DNA of 64,000 nt from Streptomyces sp. M41(2017). Its GTDB lineage: Bacteria > Actinomycetota > Actinomycetes > Streptomycetales > Streptomycetaceae. Positions 44,124 to 52,750 of this stretch are shown piece after piece. Under the pieces are notes generated by a model that made no database searches, was not told the DNA's origin, and saw only the letters and a list, made by a program, of their open reading frames with translations. Within the stretch, counting starts at the first letter, position 1; each line of letters opens with the position of its first letter. Both the position numbers and the translations under genes were made by a program. The stretch spans positions 1,736,001-1,800,000 of the forward strand of contig NZ_MWFK01000002.1 of assembly GCF_002078175.1 (NCBI RefSeq). The letters are read 5' to 3'.

Positions 44124-44876
44124 TCAGGCGTCGACCTTCTCCATGACCTCGTCGCTGACGTCGAAGTTGGCGAAGACGTTCTGCACGTCGTCGCTGTCCT
44201 CCAGGGCGTCGATCAGCTTGAAGATCTTCCGGGCGCCGTCCTCGTCGAGCTCGACCTGCATGGTCGGGACGAAGTTGGCGTCGGCGGAGTCGTAGTCGAT
44301 GCCGGCGTCCTGGAGCGCGGTGCGCACCGCGACCAGGTCGGTGGCCTCGGAGAGGACCTCGAAGGTCTCGCCGAGGTCGTTGACCTCTTCGGCACCCGCG
44401 TCGAGGACGGCGCCGAGGACGTCGTCCTCGCTCAGCTCGCCCTTGGGGACGATGACGACGCCCTTGCGGTTGAAGAGGTACGACACGGAGCCCGGGTCGG
44501 CCATGTTCCCGCCGTTGCGGGTCATGGCGACGCGGACGTCCGAGGCGGCGCGGTTGCGGTTGTCGGTGAGGCACTCGATGAGCACCGCGACACCGTTCGG
44601 GCCGTAACCCTCGTACATGATCGTCTCGTAGTCGGCGCCGCCGGCTTCGAGACCGGCTCCGCGCTTGACCGCGGAGTCGATGTTCTTGTTCGGGACCGAG
44701 CTCTTCTTGGCCTTCTGGATGGCGTCGAACAGCGTCGGGTTGCCGGACACGTCCGCGCCACCGGTACGGGCCGCGACTTCGATGTTCTTGATCATCTTCG
44801 CGAAGAGCTTGCCGCGCTTGGCGTCGATCACGGCCTTCTTGTGCTTCGTCGTAGCCCATTTAGAGTGGCCGGACAT
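44124..44876 (-). CDS. yebC: YebC/TACO1-family protein
   Basis: 250 residues. It starts MSGHSKWATTKHKKAVIDAK, the family signature. YebC proteins act at the ribosome to relieve stalling, or as DNA-binding regulators in some bacteria, in several cases next to ruvC. Three structural domains are typical, and the acidic central region is intact. It is separated from ruvC by a strong terminator and from pdxT by 75 bases. Confidence 0.95.
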   Translation of the reverse strand: MSGHSKWATTKHKKAVIDAKRGKLFAKMIKNIEVAARTGGADVSGNPTLFDAIQKAKKSSVPNKNIDSAVKRGAGLEAGGADYETIMYEGYGPNGVAVLIECLTDNRNRAASDVRVAMTRNGGNMADPGSVSYLFNRKGVVIVPKGELSEDDVLGAVLDAGAEEVNDLGETFEVLSEATDLVAVRTALQDAGIDYDSADANFVPTMQVELDEDGARKIFKLIDALEDSDDVQNVFANFDVSDEVMEKVDA

Positions 44877-44951
44877 CTGCCTGTCTCCCTCGCGTAACCC
44901 AACCTGGACGAACTCCCCCGGGCTTGCGGAGCCTGAGGGGACCCCCAGATC

Positions 44952-45557
44952 CTACAAGGACGTCGCTGTCCGGTTCGCGCGCACCATGTCGACGAACAGA
45001 CCGTGCACCCGGTGGTCGCCGGTCAGCTCCGGGTGGAACGACGTGGCGAGCGCGTTGCCCTGGCGGACGGCGACGATGTGGCCCTCGTGCTCGGCCAGCA
45101 CCTCCGCCTCGGCGCCCACGGACTCGACCCAGGGGGCACGGATGAAGACGCCCTCCACAGGATCCCCCTCGACGCCGCGGACGTCGACCGCTGCCTCGAA
45201 GGACTCGTTCTGACGTCCGAAGGCGTTGCGGCGGACGATCATGTCGATCCCGCCGATGGTCTCCTGGCCCGAGCGCGGGTCGAGGATCTTGTCGGCGAGC
45301 ATGATCATGCCGGCGCAGGTGCCGTAGACGGGCATGCCGTCACGGACGCGGGCGCGGAGCGGGTCCATCACTCCGAAGAGGACGGCCAGCTTGGAGATGG
45401 TGGTGGACTCGCCGCCGGGGATGACCAGGCCGTCGATCTCGGCGAGCTCCTCGGGGCGCCGCACCGGCCTGGCCACGGCGTCCGCCGCGGCCAGGGCGAT
45501 GAGGTGCTCCCGTACGTCGCCCTGGAGTGCCAGGACACCGATCACAGGAGTGTTCAT
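44952..45557 (-). CDS. pdxT: Pyridoxal 5'-phosphate synthase glutaminase subunit
   Basis: 201 residues. It liberates ammonia from glutamine for PdxS. The catalytic Cys is in PVYGTCAGMIMLA, and the His/Glu pair in TSFHPELTGDHRVH. The N-terminal VIGVLALQGDVREH and GLVIPGGESTTI are diagnostic. It lies 6 bases downstream of pdxS, and the PdxS-PdxT complex forms the complete DXP-independent PLP synthase. Confidence 0.97.
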   Translation of the reverse strand: MNTPVIGVLALQGDVREHLIALAAADAVARPVRRPEELAEIDGLVIPGGESTTISKLAVLFGVMDPLRARVRDGMPVYGTCAGMIMLADKILDPRSGQETIGGIDMIVRRNAFGRQNESFEAAVDVRGVEGDPVEGVFIRAPWVESVGAEAEVLAEHEGHIVAVRQGNALATSFHPELTGDHRVHGLFVDMVRANRTATSL

Positions 45558-45563
45558 GGGTGA

Positions 45564-46484
45564 CTACCAGCCGCGGTTGGCGTAGCGCTCGGTCTCGGGG
45601 AGGGTGTCGCAGTTGATGCCGACCATGGCCTCGCCGAGGTTGCGGGACGCGTCCGCGATGATCTTCGGGTCGTCGAAGAAGGTGGTGGCCTTCACGATGG
45701 CGGCGGCGCGCTTGGCCGGGTCGCCGGACTTGAAGATGCCGGACCCGACGAAGACGCCCTCGGCGCCGAGCTGGCGCATGAGCGCGGCGTCGGCGGGGGT
45801 GGCGACACCACCGGCGGAGAACAGGACGACCGGGAGCTTGCCGAGCTCGGCGACCTCCTTGACGATCTCGTACGGGGCGCGCAGCTCCTTGGCGGCGGCG
45901 TACAGCTCGTTGTTGTCGAAGCCGCGCAGCCTGGCGATCTCGTTCTTGATCTGGCGCAGGTGGCGGACGGCCTCGACGACGTTGCCGGTGCCGGCCTCGC
46001 CCTTGGAGCGGATCATGGCCGCGCCCTCGGCGATACGGCGCAGGGCCTCGCCCAGGTTGGTGGCACCGCAGACGAAGGGGGTCGTGAAGGCCCACTTGTC
46101 GGAGTGGTTGACCTCGTCGGCCGGGGTGAGGACCTCGGACTCGTCGATGTAGTCGACGCCGAGGGACTGCAGGACCTGGGCCTCGACGAAGTGGCCGATG
46201 CGGGACTTGGCCATCACCGGGATGGAGACCGCGTCGATGATCTCCTCGATCATGTTCGGGTCCGACATACGGGCCACGCCGCCGTCCTTGCGGATGTCGG
46301 CGGGGACCCGCTCCAGGGCCATGACGGCCACGGCGCCGGCGTCCTCGGCGATCTTCGCCTGCTCGGCGTTGACCACGTCCATGATCACGCCGCCCTTGAG
46401 CTGCTCGGCCATGCCGCGCTTGACGCGGGCGGTGCCGATCGCGGTGTTCTCGGACGGGGCGGTGCTGGGAAGCGTGCTGGACAC
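45564..46484 (-). CDS. pdxS: Pyridoxal 5'-phosphate synthase lyase subunit
   Basis: 306 residues. It builds PLP from ribose 5-phosphate, glyceraldehyde 3-phosphate and ammonia in a (beta/alpha)8 barrel. Active-site lysines lie in GGVIMDVVNAEQAKIAEDAG and PVMAKSRIGHFVEAQ. The GTG at 46484 has GAGG nine bases upstream and gives the usual length; the longer frame is not supported. PdxR-like regulators are absent nearby. Confidence 0.97.
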   Translation of the reverse strand: MSSTLPSTAPSENTAIGTARVKRGMAEQLKGGVIMDVVNAEQAKIAEDAGAVAVMALERVPADIRKDGGVARMSDPNMIEEIIDAVSIPVMAKSRIGHFVEAQVLQSLGVDYIDESEVLTPADEVNHSDKWAFTTPFVCGATNLGEALRRIAEGAAMIRSKGEAGTGNVVEAVRHLRQIKNEIARLRGFDNNELYAAAKELRAPYEIVKEVAELGKLPVVLFSAGGVATPADAALMRQLGAEGVFVGSGIFKSGDPAKRAAAIVKATTFFDDPKIIADASRNLGEAMVGINCDTLPETERYANRGW

Positions 46485-46636
46485 GGGTGACCTCGCTGGG
46501 TGAAAGAGGGTTTGTGCGCTTTCGAGGAAACGCGAAGCGACCAGTCCACTGCAAGGGCCAATGAGGAGGCGGTGGATCGTTTTCCCGCGACCGGACTCCT
46601 CCCCCGGCTCTCCTCCCGCCGGTCCGGGTGGCGGTC

Positions 46637-47182
46637 TCAGCCGGTGGGGCGGTCCGCCAGAGCGGTCGGGGGCTCGTCGTCCATCTCGAAGGCCATCGGG
46701 AAGGGGGCGTGGCCGGCGAGCCGGAACCAGCGGACCTTGCGGTGGCGGCGCAGGGCGCGGGCGGCCCGTACGGCGTCGTTGTGGAAGCGCCGGGCCATCG
46801 GCACGCGCCGGACGGCCTGGGCCAGTTCGCCCGCGGCCTCCTCGCCGCCGGGTACCTCGCGGACCGCCTCGACCTGCTGGGCCTCCCCGAACACCGCGCG
46901 AAGGGCCTGGCTCAGTTCGCTCTCGGCCACCTCCCGCTGCTCCTCCTCGGCCTGCCGGGCCGCGTGGGCGGCTTCGTAGAGGACGATCGAGGCGGCCGGG
47001 TCGAGCACTCCGGAGGTGGCCAGTTCCTGCGCGACGGAGGCCCGGCGCAGCAGCTGGGCGTCGAGGCCGGCACGGGTGGCGTCGATCCGGGCGTGCAGCC
47101 GGTCGAGCCGTCCGGCGGTCCAGCTCAGGTAGAGGCCGATCGCCACGAGCGCGACGAGGATCCAGATGAGGGTTGCGGTCAC
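46637..47182 (-). CDS. LemA-like single-pass membrane protein
   Basis: 181 residues, unknown function. An N-terminal membrane helix (about 2-22, ATLIWILVALVAIGLYLSW) is followed by a long helical region with RLDRLHARIDATRAGLDAQLLRRASVAQEL, resembling the antiparallel helices of LemA proteins, and a YEAAHAARQAEEEQREVAESELSQAL segment. GTG at 47182 is used; a TTG at 47191 is possible, and neither has a clear ribosome site. It lies between pimA and pdxS. Confidence 0.75.
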   Translation of the reverse strand: MTATLIWILVALVAIGLYLSWTAGRLDRLHARIDATRAGLDAQLLRRASVAQELATSGVLDPAASIVLYEAAHAARQAEEEQREVAESELSQALRAVFGEAQQVEAVREVPGGEEAAGELAQAVRRVPMARRFHNDAVRAARALRRHRKVRWFRLAGHAPFPMAFEMDDEPPTALADRPTG

Positions 47183-47348
47183 GGGCGGCAAGGCTACCCG
47201 TGCGGACCCGTGGCCCCGTCGGGCACCGGGCCCCCCTTCGCACTCGGTGCCGGGTCCGCCCGTCGGTCCGGTGCCCGGTCGGCCGGTCGCCGGGTCGGCC
47301 CGCCGCCGGGGGCCCGGCCCCTGGGCGGACCGGGCGCCGGCCCCGACA

Positions 47349-48509
47349 TCAGTCCCGGGCCATCCCGAACCGTGCGCGCAGGCCCGTGCGTTCGTCCGTG
47401 GCCACCGCCGCCGCGCCGTCCGTCACCGTCTCGTAGACGGCGAGGATGTCCGCGCCGACCGTCGACCAGTCGAAGCGCCGCACGTGGGCGCTCCCCCGCT
47501 TCCGCAGTTCGGCGCGGCGCTCCGGGTCGGCGAGCAGCCGCAGCGCGGCGGCGGCGAGGGCGTCCGCGTCCTCGTTCGCGAACAGCTCGCCGGCCGCGCC
47601 CTGGTCGAGGACCTGGGCGAACGCGTCGAGGTCCGCGGCGAGCACGGGCGCGCCGGCGGACATCGCCTCGACCAGGATGATCCCGAAACTCTCGCCGCCC
47701 GTGTTGGGCGCGATGTACAGGTCGACGCTGCGCAGGAAGCGGGCCTTGTCCTCGTCGCTGACCATGCCGAGGAACTCGACGCGCGACCGCATCTCCGCGG
47801 GCAGCGACTCGACGGCCTCCTTCTCGTCCCCGCGTCCGGCGACCAGGAGCCGCGTCTGCGGGCGCTCGGCGAGGATCTTCGGCAGGGCCTTCATGAGCAC
47901 CGGCAGTCCCTTGCGGGGCTCGTCGATGCGGCCGATGAAGCCGATCGTGTCGCCCTGCCACTCCGGCTTGGGCTTGGCACGGGCGAAGAAGTCGACGTCG
48001 ACGCCGTTCGGGATGACGACGGCGTCGCCGCCGAGGTGCTCGACGAGGGTCCGGCGCGCGTACTCGCTCACCGCGATGCGCGCGCTGATCTTCTCCAGGG
48101 CGGCCTGGAGGATCGAGTACGCGGCGACCATCGCCCGGGAGCGCGGGTTGGAGGTGTGGAAGGTCGCGACGATCGGGCCCTGCGCGGCCCAGCAGGTCAG
48201 CAGGCCGAGGGACGGCGAGGACGGTTCGTGGATGTGGACCACGTCGAAGGTGCCGTCGTGCAGCCAGCGCCGTACCCGCGCGGCCGACAGGAAGCCGAAG
48301 TTCAGCCGCGCCACCGAGCCGTTGTAGGGCACCGGGACGGCGCGGCCCGCCGAGACGACGTACGGGGGCAGCGGGGTGTCGTCGTCCGAGGGGGCGAGCA
48401 CGGAGACGTCGTGTCCCAGGGCGATGAGGTGCTCGGCCAGGTCCCGGATGTGGAACTGGACGCCGCCCGGGACGTCCCAGGAGTACGGGCAGACGATGCC
48501 GATCCTCAC
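47349..48509 (-). CDS. pimA: Phosphatidylinositol mannosyltransferase, PimA-like
   Basis: 386 residues, GT4/GT-B glycosyltransferase that adds mannose to phosphatidylinositol at the inner membrane. The N-terminus VRIGIVCPYSWDVPGGVQFH is highly characteristic, with the GDP-mannose site in GRIDEPRKGL and the EX7E motif in GGESFGIILVEAM. The GTG overlaps the acyltransferase stop (GTGA), so it is coupled. It lies last in the pgsA-acyltransferase-pimA chain, which matches the mycobacterial PIM cluster. Confidence 0.93.
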   Translation of the reverse strand: MRIGIVCPYSWDVPGGVQFHIRDLAEHLIALGHDVSVLAPSDDDTPLPPYVVSAGRAVPVPYNGSVARLNFGFLSAARVRRWLHDGTFDVVHIHEPSSPSLGLLTCWAAQGPIVATFHTSNPRSRAMVAAYSILQAALEKISARIAVSEYARRTLVEHLGGDAVVIPNGVDVDFFARAKPKPEWQGDTIGFIGRIDEPRKGLPVLMKALPKILAERPQTRLLVAGRGDEKEAVESLPAEMRSRVEFLGMVSDEDKARFLRSVDLYIAPNTGGESFGIILVEAMSAGAPVLAADLDAFAQVLDQGAAGELFANEDADALAAAALRLLADPERRAELRKRGSAHVRRFDWSTVGADILAVYETVTDGAAAVATDERTGLRARFGMARD

Positions 48510-49507
48510 GGGGTCCTCTTCTCGGGAGTCTCGGAGGCCAGGGAGGTCCCGGGCTCGACCGGAGGCCCGGGGGTCACGGATTCCTGCGGGCGGGGCTCCC
48601 GCGGAGCCTTCCCGGCGTCGAGGTCCTTGAGCCACAGCCGCTGCAGCATGTGCCAGTCCTCCGGGTGGTCGGCGATTCCGGTGGCGAAGGCGTCGGCCAT
48701 CGCCTGTGTCATGACGGACGTCTTCTCGGCACGGGTGCCTGACACGGGAACCTCGACGGGCGGATGGACGCGGCCCTGCATGACGGTCGAGTCGTCGTAC
48801 CAGAGCGTCACCGGCAGCAGCGCGGCGCCGGTCTGCTGCGCGAGGAGGGCCGGTCCGGCGGGCATCCGGGTCGCCTCGCCGAAGAACCGCACCTCGACAC
48901 CCGACGAGGACAGGTCGCGTTCGGCGACCAGGCAGACCAGTCCGCCGTCGCGCAGCCGCCGGGCGAGCGTGCCGAAGGCGGTGCCGCCGCTGTGCGGCAG
49001 GACCTCCATGCCGAGACCCTCGCGGTAGGCGACGAAACGGTCGTACAGCGACTCGGGCTTGAGGCGCTCGGCGACGGTCGTGAAGGGCGTCTCCAGCTTG
49101 GTGGTGACCCAGGCGCCGGCGAGGTCCCAGTTGGCCATGTGCGGCAGGGCGAGGACGACGCCCTTGCCCGCGGCGAGGCCGTCGGTGAGGTGGTGCAGGT
49201 CCTTCGGTTCGAAGCCGCCCCGCACCCGGTCCGCGCTCCACGCGGGGAGCCGGAACGACTCCATCCAGTAGCGCAGGTACGAGCGCATGCCCGCCTTGGA
49301 GAGTTCGGCCAGGCGCTCCGGTGTCGCGTCGGGCAGCACGCGCGCGTAGTTGCTCTCCAGACGCAGCACGCCCTTGCCGCGCTTCTTCCAGGCGAGGTCC
49401 GCGATCGTCCGGCCGAGGCGCACGGCGACGGGCTCGGGGAGCTTCTTGACGGTGCTCCAGCCGAGGGCGTACGCGCCGTCCGCCAGCCGGTCCTGGAGGC
49501 TGGTCAC
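48506..49507 (-). CDS. Phosphatidylinositol mannoside acyltransferase
   Basis: 333 residues, LPLAT/HtrB-fold acyltransferase. The catalytic HX4D motif is HMANWD (LALPHMANWDLAGAW), with PHSGGTAFGTLARRLRDGG and RMPAGPALLA nearby. The C-terminal tail is Pro/Glu-rich (about 300-333). The GTG at 49507 overlaps the pgsA stop, and its stop overlaps the pimA start. It probably acylates PIMs, as mycobacterial PatA does (Rv2611c as I recall). Confidence 0.93.
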   Translation of the reverse strand: MTSLQDRLADGAYALGWSTVKKLPEPVAVRLGRTIADLAWKKRGKGVLRLESNYARVLPDATPERLAELSKAGMRSYLRYWMESFRLPAWSADRVRGGFEPKDLHHLTDGLAAGKGVVLALPHMANWDLAGAWVTTKLETPFTTVAERLKPESLYDRFVAYREGLGMEVLPHSGGTAFGTLARRLRDGGLVCLVAERDLSSSGVEVRFFGEATRMPAGPALLAQQTGAALLPVTLWYDDSTVMQGRVHPPVEVPVSGTRAEKTSVMTQAMADAFATGIADHPEDWHMLQRLWLKDLDAGKAPREPRPQESVTPGPPVEPGTSLASETPEKRTP

Positions 49508-50169
49508 GAGGTGGCCTCGCTGTTCGCGGCGGCAGCGGCGGCGTCCGCCTCGGCGGACTCCCGGCGGACGGTGACGACGCGCTGGACCAGCGTGACGAGG
49601 CTGCCGACGGCGACGATCCACAGCGCGATCGGCAGCAGCACCTGGATGCCGGGCACGCCGAACGCGTGCAGGCCCGCGAGCCCGGCCGCGACCAGGGAGA
49701 TCACCAGTCGCTCGGCGCGCTCCACCAGGCCGTTGACGGCGACCGGCAGGCCGATCGCCTCGCCGCGCGCCTTGGTGTAGGAGACCACCTGGCCGCTGGC
49801 CAGGCAGAAGATCGAGACGGCGCACAGGACGTTGTTGTCGCCGTCACCCGCGTACCAGAGCGCGAAGCCGCCGAAGATCGCGCCGTCGGCCACCCGGTCG
49901 AGCGTGGAGTCCAGGAAGGCCCCCCAGCGGCTGGAGCGGCCGAGCTGGCGCGCCATGTTCCCGTCGACGAGGTCGGAGAACACGAACAGCGTGATGACGA
50001 TCGTGCCCCAGAAGAACTCTCCCCGCGGGAAGAAGACCAGTGCGCCCGCCATCACTCCGGCCGTGCCCAGGAAGGTGACCGTGTCGGGGCTTACCCCCCG
50101 GCGGATGAGAAACGCGGCGAACGGTGTGAGGACACGCGTGAAGAATGCACGCGCGTACTTGTTCAGCAT
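49504..50169 (-). CDS. pgsA: CDP-alcohol phosphatidyltransferase (phosphatidylinositol phosphate synthase type)
   Basis: 221 residues with about six membrane helices. The CDP-alcohol motif D-G-x2-A-R-x8-G-x3-D-x3-D is intact (DGNMARQLGRSSRWGAFLDS, then TLD). In actinobacteria the gene in this position is the PI-phosphate synthase. The ATG at 50169 is preceded by GGGAAGG, and the more upstream in-frame ATG lacks support. The tail is Ala-rich. It is coupled to the acyltransferase by a GTGA overlap. Confidence 0.92.
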   Translation of the reverse strand: MLNKYARAFFTRVLTPFAAFLIRRGVSPDTVTFLGTAGVMAGALVFFPRGEFFWGTIVITLFVFSDLVDGNMARQLGRSSRWGAFLDSTLDRVADGAIFGGFALWYAGDGDNNVLCAVSIFCLASGQVVSYTKARGEAIGLPVAVNGLVERAERLVISLVAAGLAGLHAFGVPGIQVLLPIALWIVAVGSLVTLVQRVVTVRRESAEADAAAAAANSEATS

Positions 50170-50445
50170 GGCCTTCCCGAGGGTCGGTGTCGCCGCGCGG
50201 CCCCTGCTGGCCACCGGCCGCCCCATCGTAGTCACGCGTGCGCCTGTGCGACGGCCGGGCACCCGCACCCCCGTGTCACGACGCGATGCCGTCGGTGTCG
50301 CGGCGCCGTCGCGTCCACTGTATGGACGCGCCGTGACGCGAGTGCGAAGCTCGAAGACACCGCGGGCGTCACCGGTGCCGCCACCGCACGCGGCCTGAGC
50401 ATGTCCGCGCCCACAGAGACCTCACCGTGCACGGGAGGCAAGGCC

Positions 50446-52641
50446 ATGGGCGACAAGGCGCACGCACACCCCGGAGCCGCCGGCAGGGCTACGGCGGCCG
50501 ACCACCCCGCGTCCGTAAGGAACGTGGTGCTGGTCGGCCACAGCGGATCGGGCAAGACGACATTGGTGGAGGCTCTCGCGCTGACCGCGGGAGCGGTGAA
50601 CCGGGCGGGCCGCGTGGAGGACGGCGGCACCGTCTCGGACTACGACGAGATCGAGCACCGGCAGCAGCGCTCGGTGCAGCTCTCCCTGGTCCCCGTCGAC
50701 TGGGACGGATACAAGATCAACATTCTGGACACCCCGGGGTACGCGGATTTCGTCGGGGAACTGAGGGCCGGTCTGCGTGCTGCGGACGCGGCCCTCTTCG
50801 TCGTCTCGGCCTCGGACGGCGTGGACGGTTCGACCCGGATGGTGTGGGAGGAGTGCGCGGCGGTCGGGATGCCGCGCGCCATCGTGGTGACCCACCTCGA
50901 ATCGGCCAGGGCGGACTTCGAGGAGATGACCAGGATCTGCGCGGAGGCTTTCGGCGGGGACGACCCGGACGCCGTCCTGCCGCTGTACCTGCCGCTGCGG
51001 GGGCCCGAGGCACCGGACGGGCACGCTCCCGTGACCGGCCTGATCGGCCTGCTGACCCAGCGGCTGTTCGACTACGCCTCCGGGGAGCGCAAGGAGGCGG
51101 AACCGGGCCCCGAGCAGCGGCAGCTCATCGAGGACGCCCGCAACCGGCTGATCGAGGGAATCATCGCCGAGAGCGAGGACGAGACCCTCATGGACCGCTA
51201 CCTCGGCGGCGAGGAGATCGACCTCAAGACGCTCGTGCAGGACCTGGAACGGGCCGTGGCCCGCGGCACCTTCTTCCCGGTGCTGGCCGCCGCCCCGGCC
51301 GCCGAGGGCGCCCGGCAGGGTCTCGGCACGGTCGAGCTCCTCGAACTGGTCACGGGCGGCTTCCCCACCCCGCTGGAACGCCCGGCGCCCTCGGTGACCA
51401 CCCCGGACGGCACCGCGCGCGCGGTCGAGGCGTGCGACCCGGACGGCCCGCTGCTCGCCGAGGTGGTGAAGACGGCGTCCGACCCGTACGTCGGCCGCGT
51501 GTCCCTGGTCAGGGTCTTCTCGGGGACGCTGCGCCCGGACGCGACCGTGCACGTCTCGGGGCACGGACTCACCGACCGCGGCCACGAGGACCACGACGTC
51601 GACGAGCGCATCGGCACCCTGTCCGCGCCGTTCGGCAAACAGCAGCGGGCCCTCACCCACTGCATCGCCGGCGATCTCGCGAGCGTGGCGAAGCTGAACC
51701 GCGCCGAGACCGGCGACACCCTCTCGGCCAAGGACGACCCGCTTCTCATGGAGCCCTGGCGGATGCCCGACCCGCTGCTCCCGCTCGCCATCGAGGCGCA
51801 CAGCAAGGCGGACGAGGACAAGCTCTCCCAGGGGCTCGGCCGGCTGGTCGCCGAGGACCCCACCATGCGGCTGGAGCAGAATCCGGCCACCCACCAGGTC
51901 GTCCTGTGGTGCCTGGGCGAGGCGCACGCGGACGTCGCGCTGGAGCGGCTGCGCAACCGGTACGGCGTGCAGGTCGACGTCGTCCCGCACAAGGTGTCGT
52001 TGCGCGAGACGTTCGCCGGCACGTCCAGCGGGCGGGGCCGGCACGTGAAGCAGTCCGGCGGACACGGTCAGTTCGCGATCTGCGAGATCGAGGTGGAACC
52101 GCTGCCGAACGGCTCGGGCATCGAGTTCGTGGACAAGGTCATCGGAGGCGCCGTACCCCGTCAGTTCATCCCGTCCGTCGAGAAGGGCGTGCGCGCCCAG
52201 GCGGCCAAGGGGGTGGCCGCCGGCTATCCGCTCATCGACGTCCGGGTCACGCTGCGCGACGGCAAGGCGCACTCGGTCGACTCCTCCGACGCCGCCTTCC
52301 AGACGGCGGGGGCGCTGGCGCTGCGCGAGGCGGCGGCCGACGCCAGGATCCACCTCCTGGAGCCGGTGGCCGAGGTGAGTGTGCTGGTCGGCGACGACTA
52401 CGTGGGCGCCGTGATGAGCGACCTGTCGGGGCGGCGCGGCCGGGTGGTGGGCACCGAGCAGGCAGGCGGCGGGCGCACGCTCGTACGGGCGGAGGTGCCG
52501 GAGATCGAGATCGGACGGTACGCCGTCGATCTGCGGTCCATCTCGCACGGCACCGCGCGGTTCGACCGGCACTACGCGCGGCACGAACCGATGCCGCAGC
52601 AGATCGCCGAACGGATCCGCGAACGGCCCGCCGACTCCTGA
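50446..52641 (+). CDS. Elongation factor G-like protein (EF-G2), with altered GTPase motifs
   Basis: 731 residues with full EF-G architecture. Walker A GHSGSGKT is at 31-38 and G3 DTPGY at 95-99. However, the G4 motif (normally NKxD) reads THLE (149-152), and the switch I region has RQQRSVQLSL instead of RGITI. Domain IV retains the AHSVDSSDAAFQTAG loop with its His. It may be a translation factor with altered nucleotide specificity, as in the EF-G2 group. The ATG follows GGGAGG at 7 bases; an upstream ATG at 50401 is not supported. The 276-bp gap before it shows no gene. Confidence 0.9.
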   Translation: MGDKAHAHPGAAGRATAADHPASVRNVVLVGHSGSGKTTLVEALALTAGAVNRAGRVEDGGTVSDYDEIEHRQQRSVQLSLVPVDWDGYKINILDTPGYADFVGELRAGLRAADAALFVVSASDGVDGSTRMVWEECAAVGMPRAIVVTHLESARADFEEMTRICAEAFGGDDPDAVLPLYLPLRGPEAPDGHAPVTGLIGLLTQRLFDYASGERKEAEPGPEQRQLIEDARNRLIEGIIAESEDETLMDRYLGGEEIDLKTLVQDLERAVARGTFFPVLAAAPAAEGARQGLGTVELLELVTGGFPTPLERPAPSVTTPDGTARAVEACDPDGPLLAEVVKTASDPYVGRVSLVRVFSGTLRPDATVHVSGHGLTDRGHEDHDVDERIGTLSAPFGKQQRALTHCIAGDLASVAKLNRAETGDTLSAKDDPLLMEPWRMPDPLLPLAIEAHSKADEDKLSQGLGRLVAEDPTMRLEQNPATHQVVLWCLGEAHADVALERLRNRYGVQVDVVPHKVSLRETFAGTSSGRGRHVKQSGGHGQFAICEIEVEPLPNGSGIEFVDKVIGGAVPRQFIPSVEKGVRAQAAKGVAAGYPLIDVRVTLRDGKAHSVDSSDAAFQTAGALALREAAADARIHLLEPVAEVSVLVGDDYVGAVMSDLSGRRGRVVGTEQAGGGRTLVRAEVPEIEIGRYAVDLRSISHGTARFDRHYARHEPMPQQIAERIRERPADS

Positions 52642-52661
52642 GGGTTCGGGGCGTCGTGAGG

Positions 52662-52687
52662 CGGCGGACGGCTTCGGCCGTCCGCCG
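52662..52687 (+). terminator. Hairpin with TTCG tetraloop after EF-G2
   Basis: A perfect 11-bp stem (52662-52672 with 52677-52687) closing a TTCG tetraloop, 20 bases after the stop codon. Confidence 0.85.
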
Positions 52688-52750
52688 ACGAATGTCGGTC
52701 ATGCCCGTTACTCTGAGAACCTGATCAAGACGATGACCTGATCAACAGGT

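Noticed and set aside
44914..44942. Imperfect inverted repeat between yebC and pdxT
   Set aside because: The arms match only partly; it may be a degenerate REP-like element, but I cannot support a function.
47183..47348. Very GC-rich, repetitive stretch between pimA and the LemA-like gene
   Set aside because: Contains imperfect GGGTCGGCC-type runs and a weak 7-bp stem (47222-47228 with 47245-47251), but no convincing gene or terminator.
50427..52724. 765-residue plus-strand open frame in a second frame over EF-G2
   Set aside because: Arg/Gly-rich frame-shifted shadow; the EF-G2 frame has intact domain motifs.
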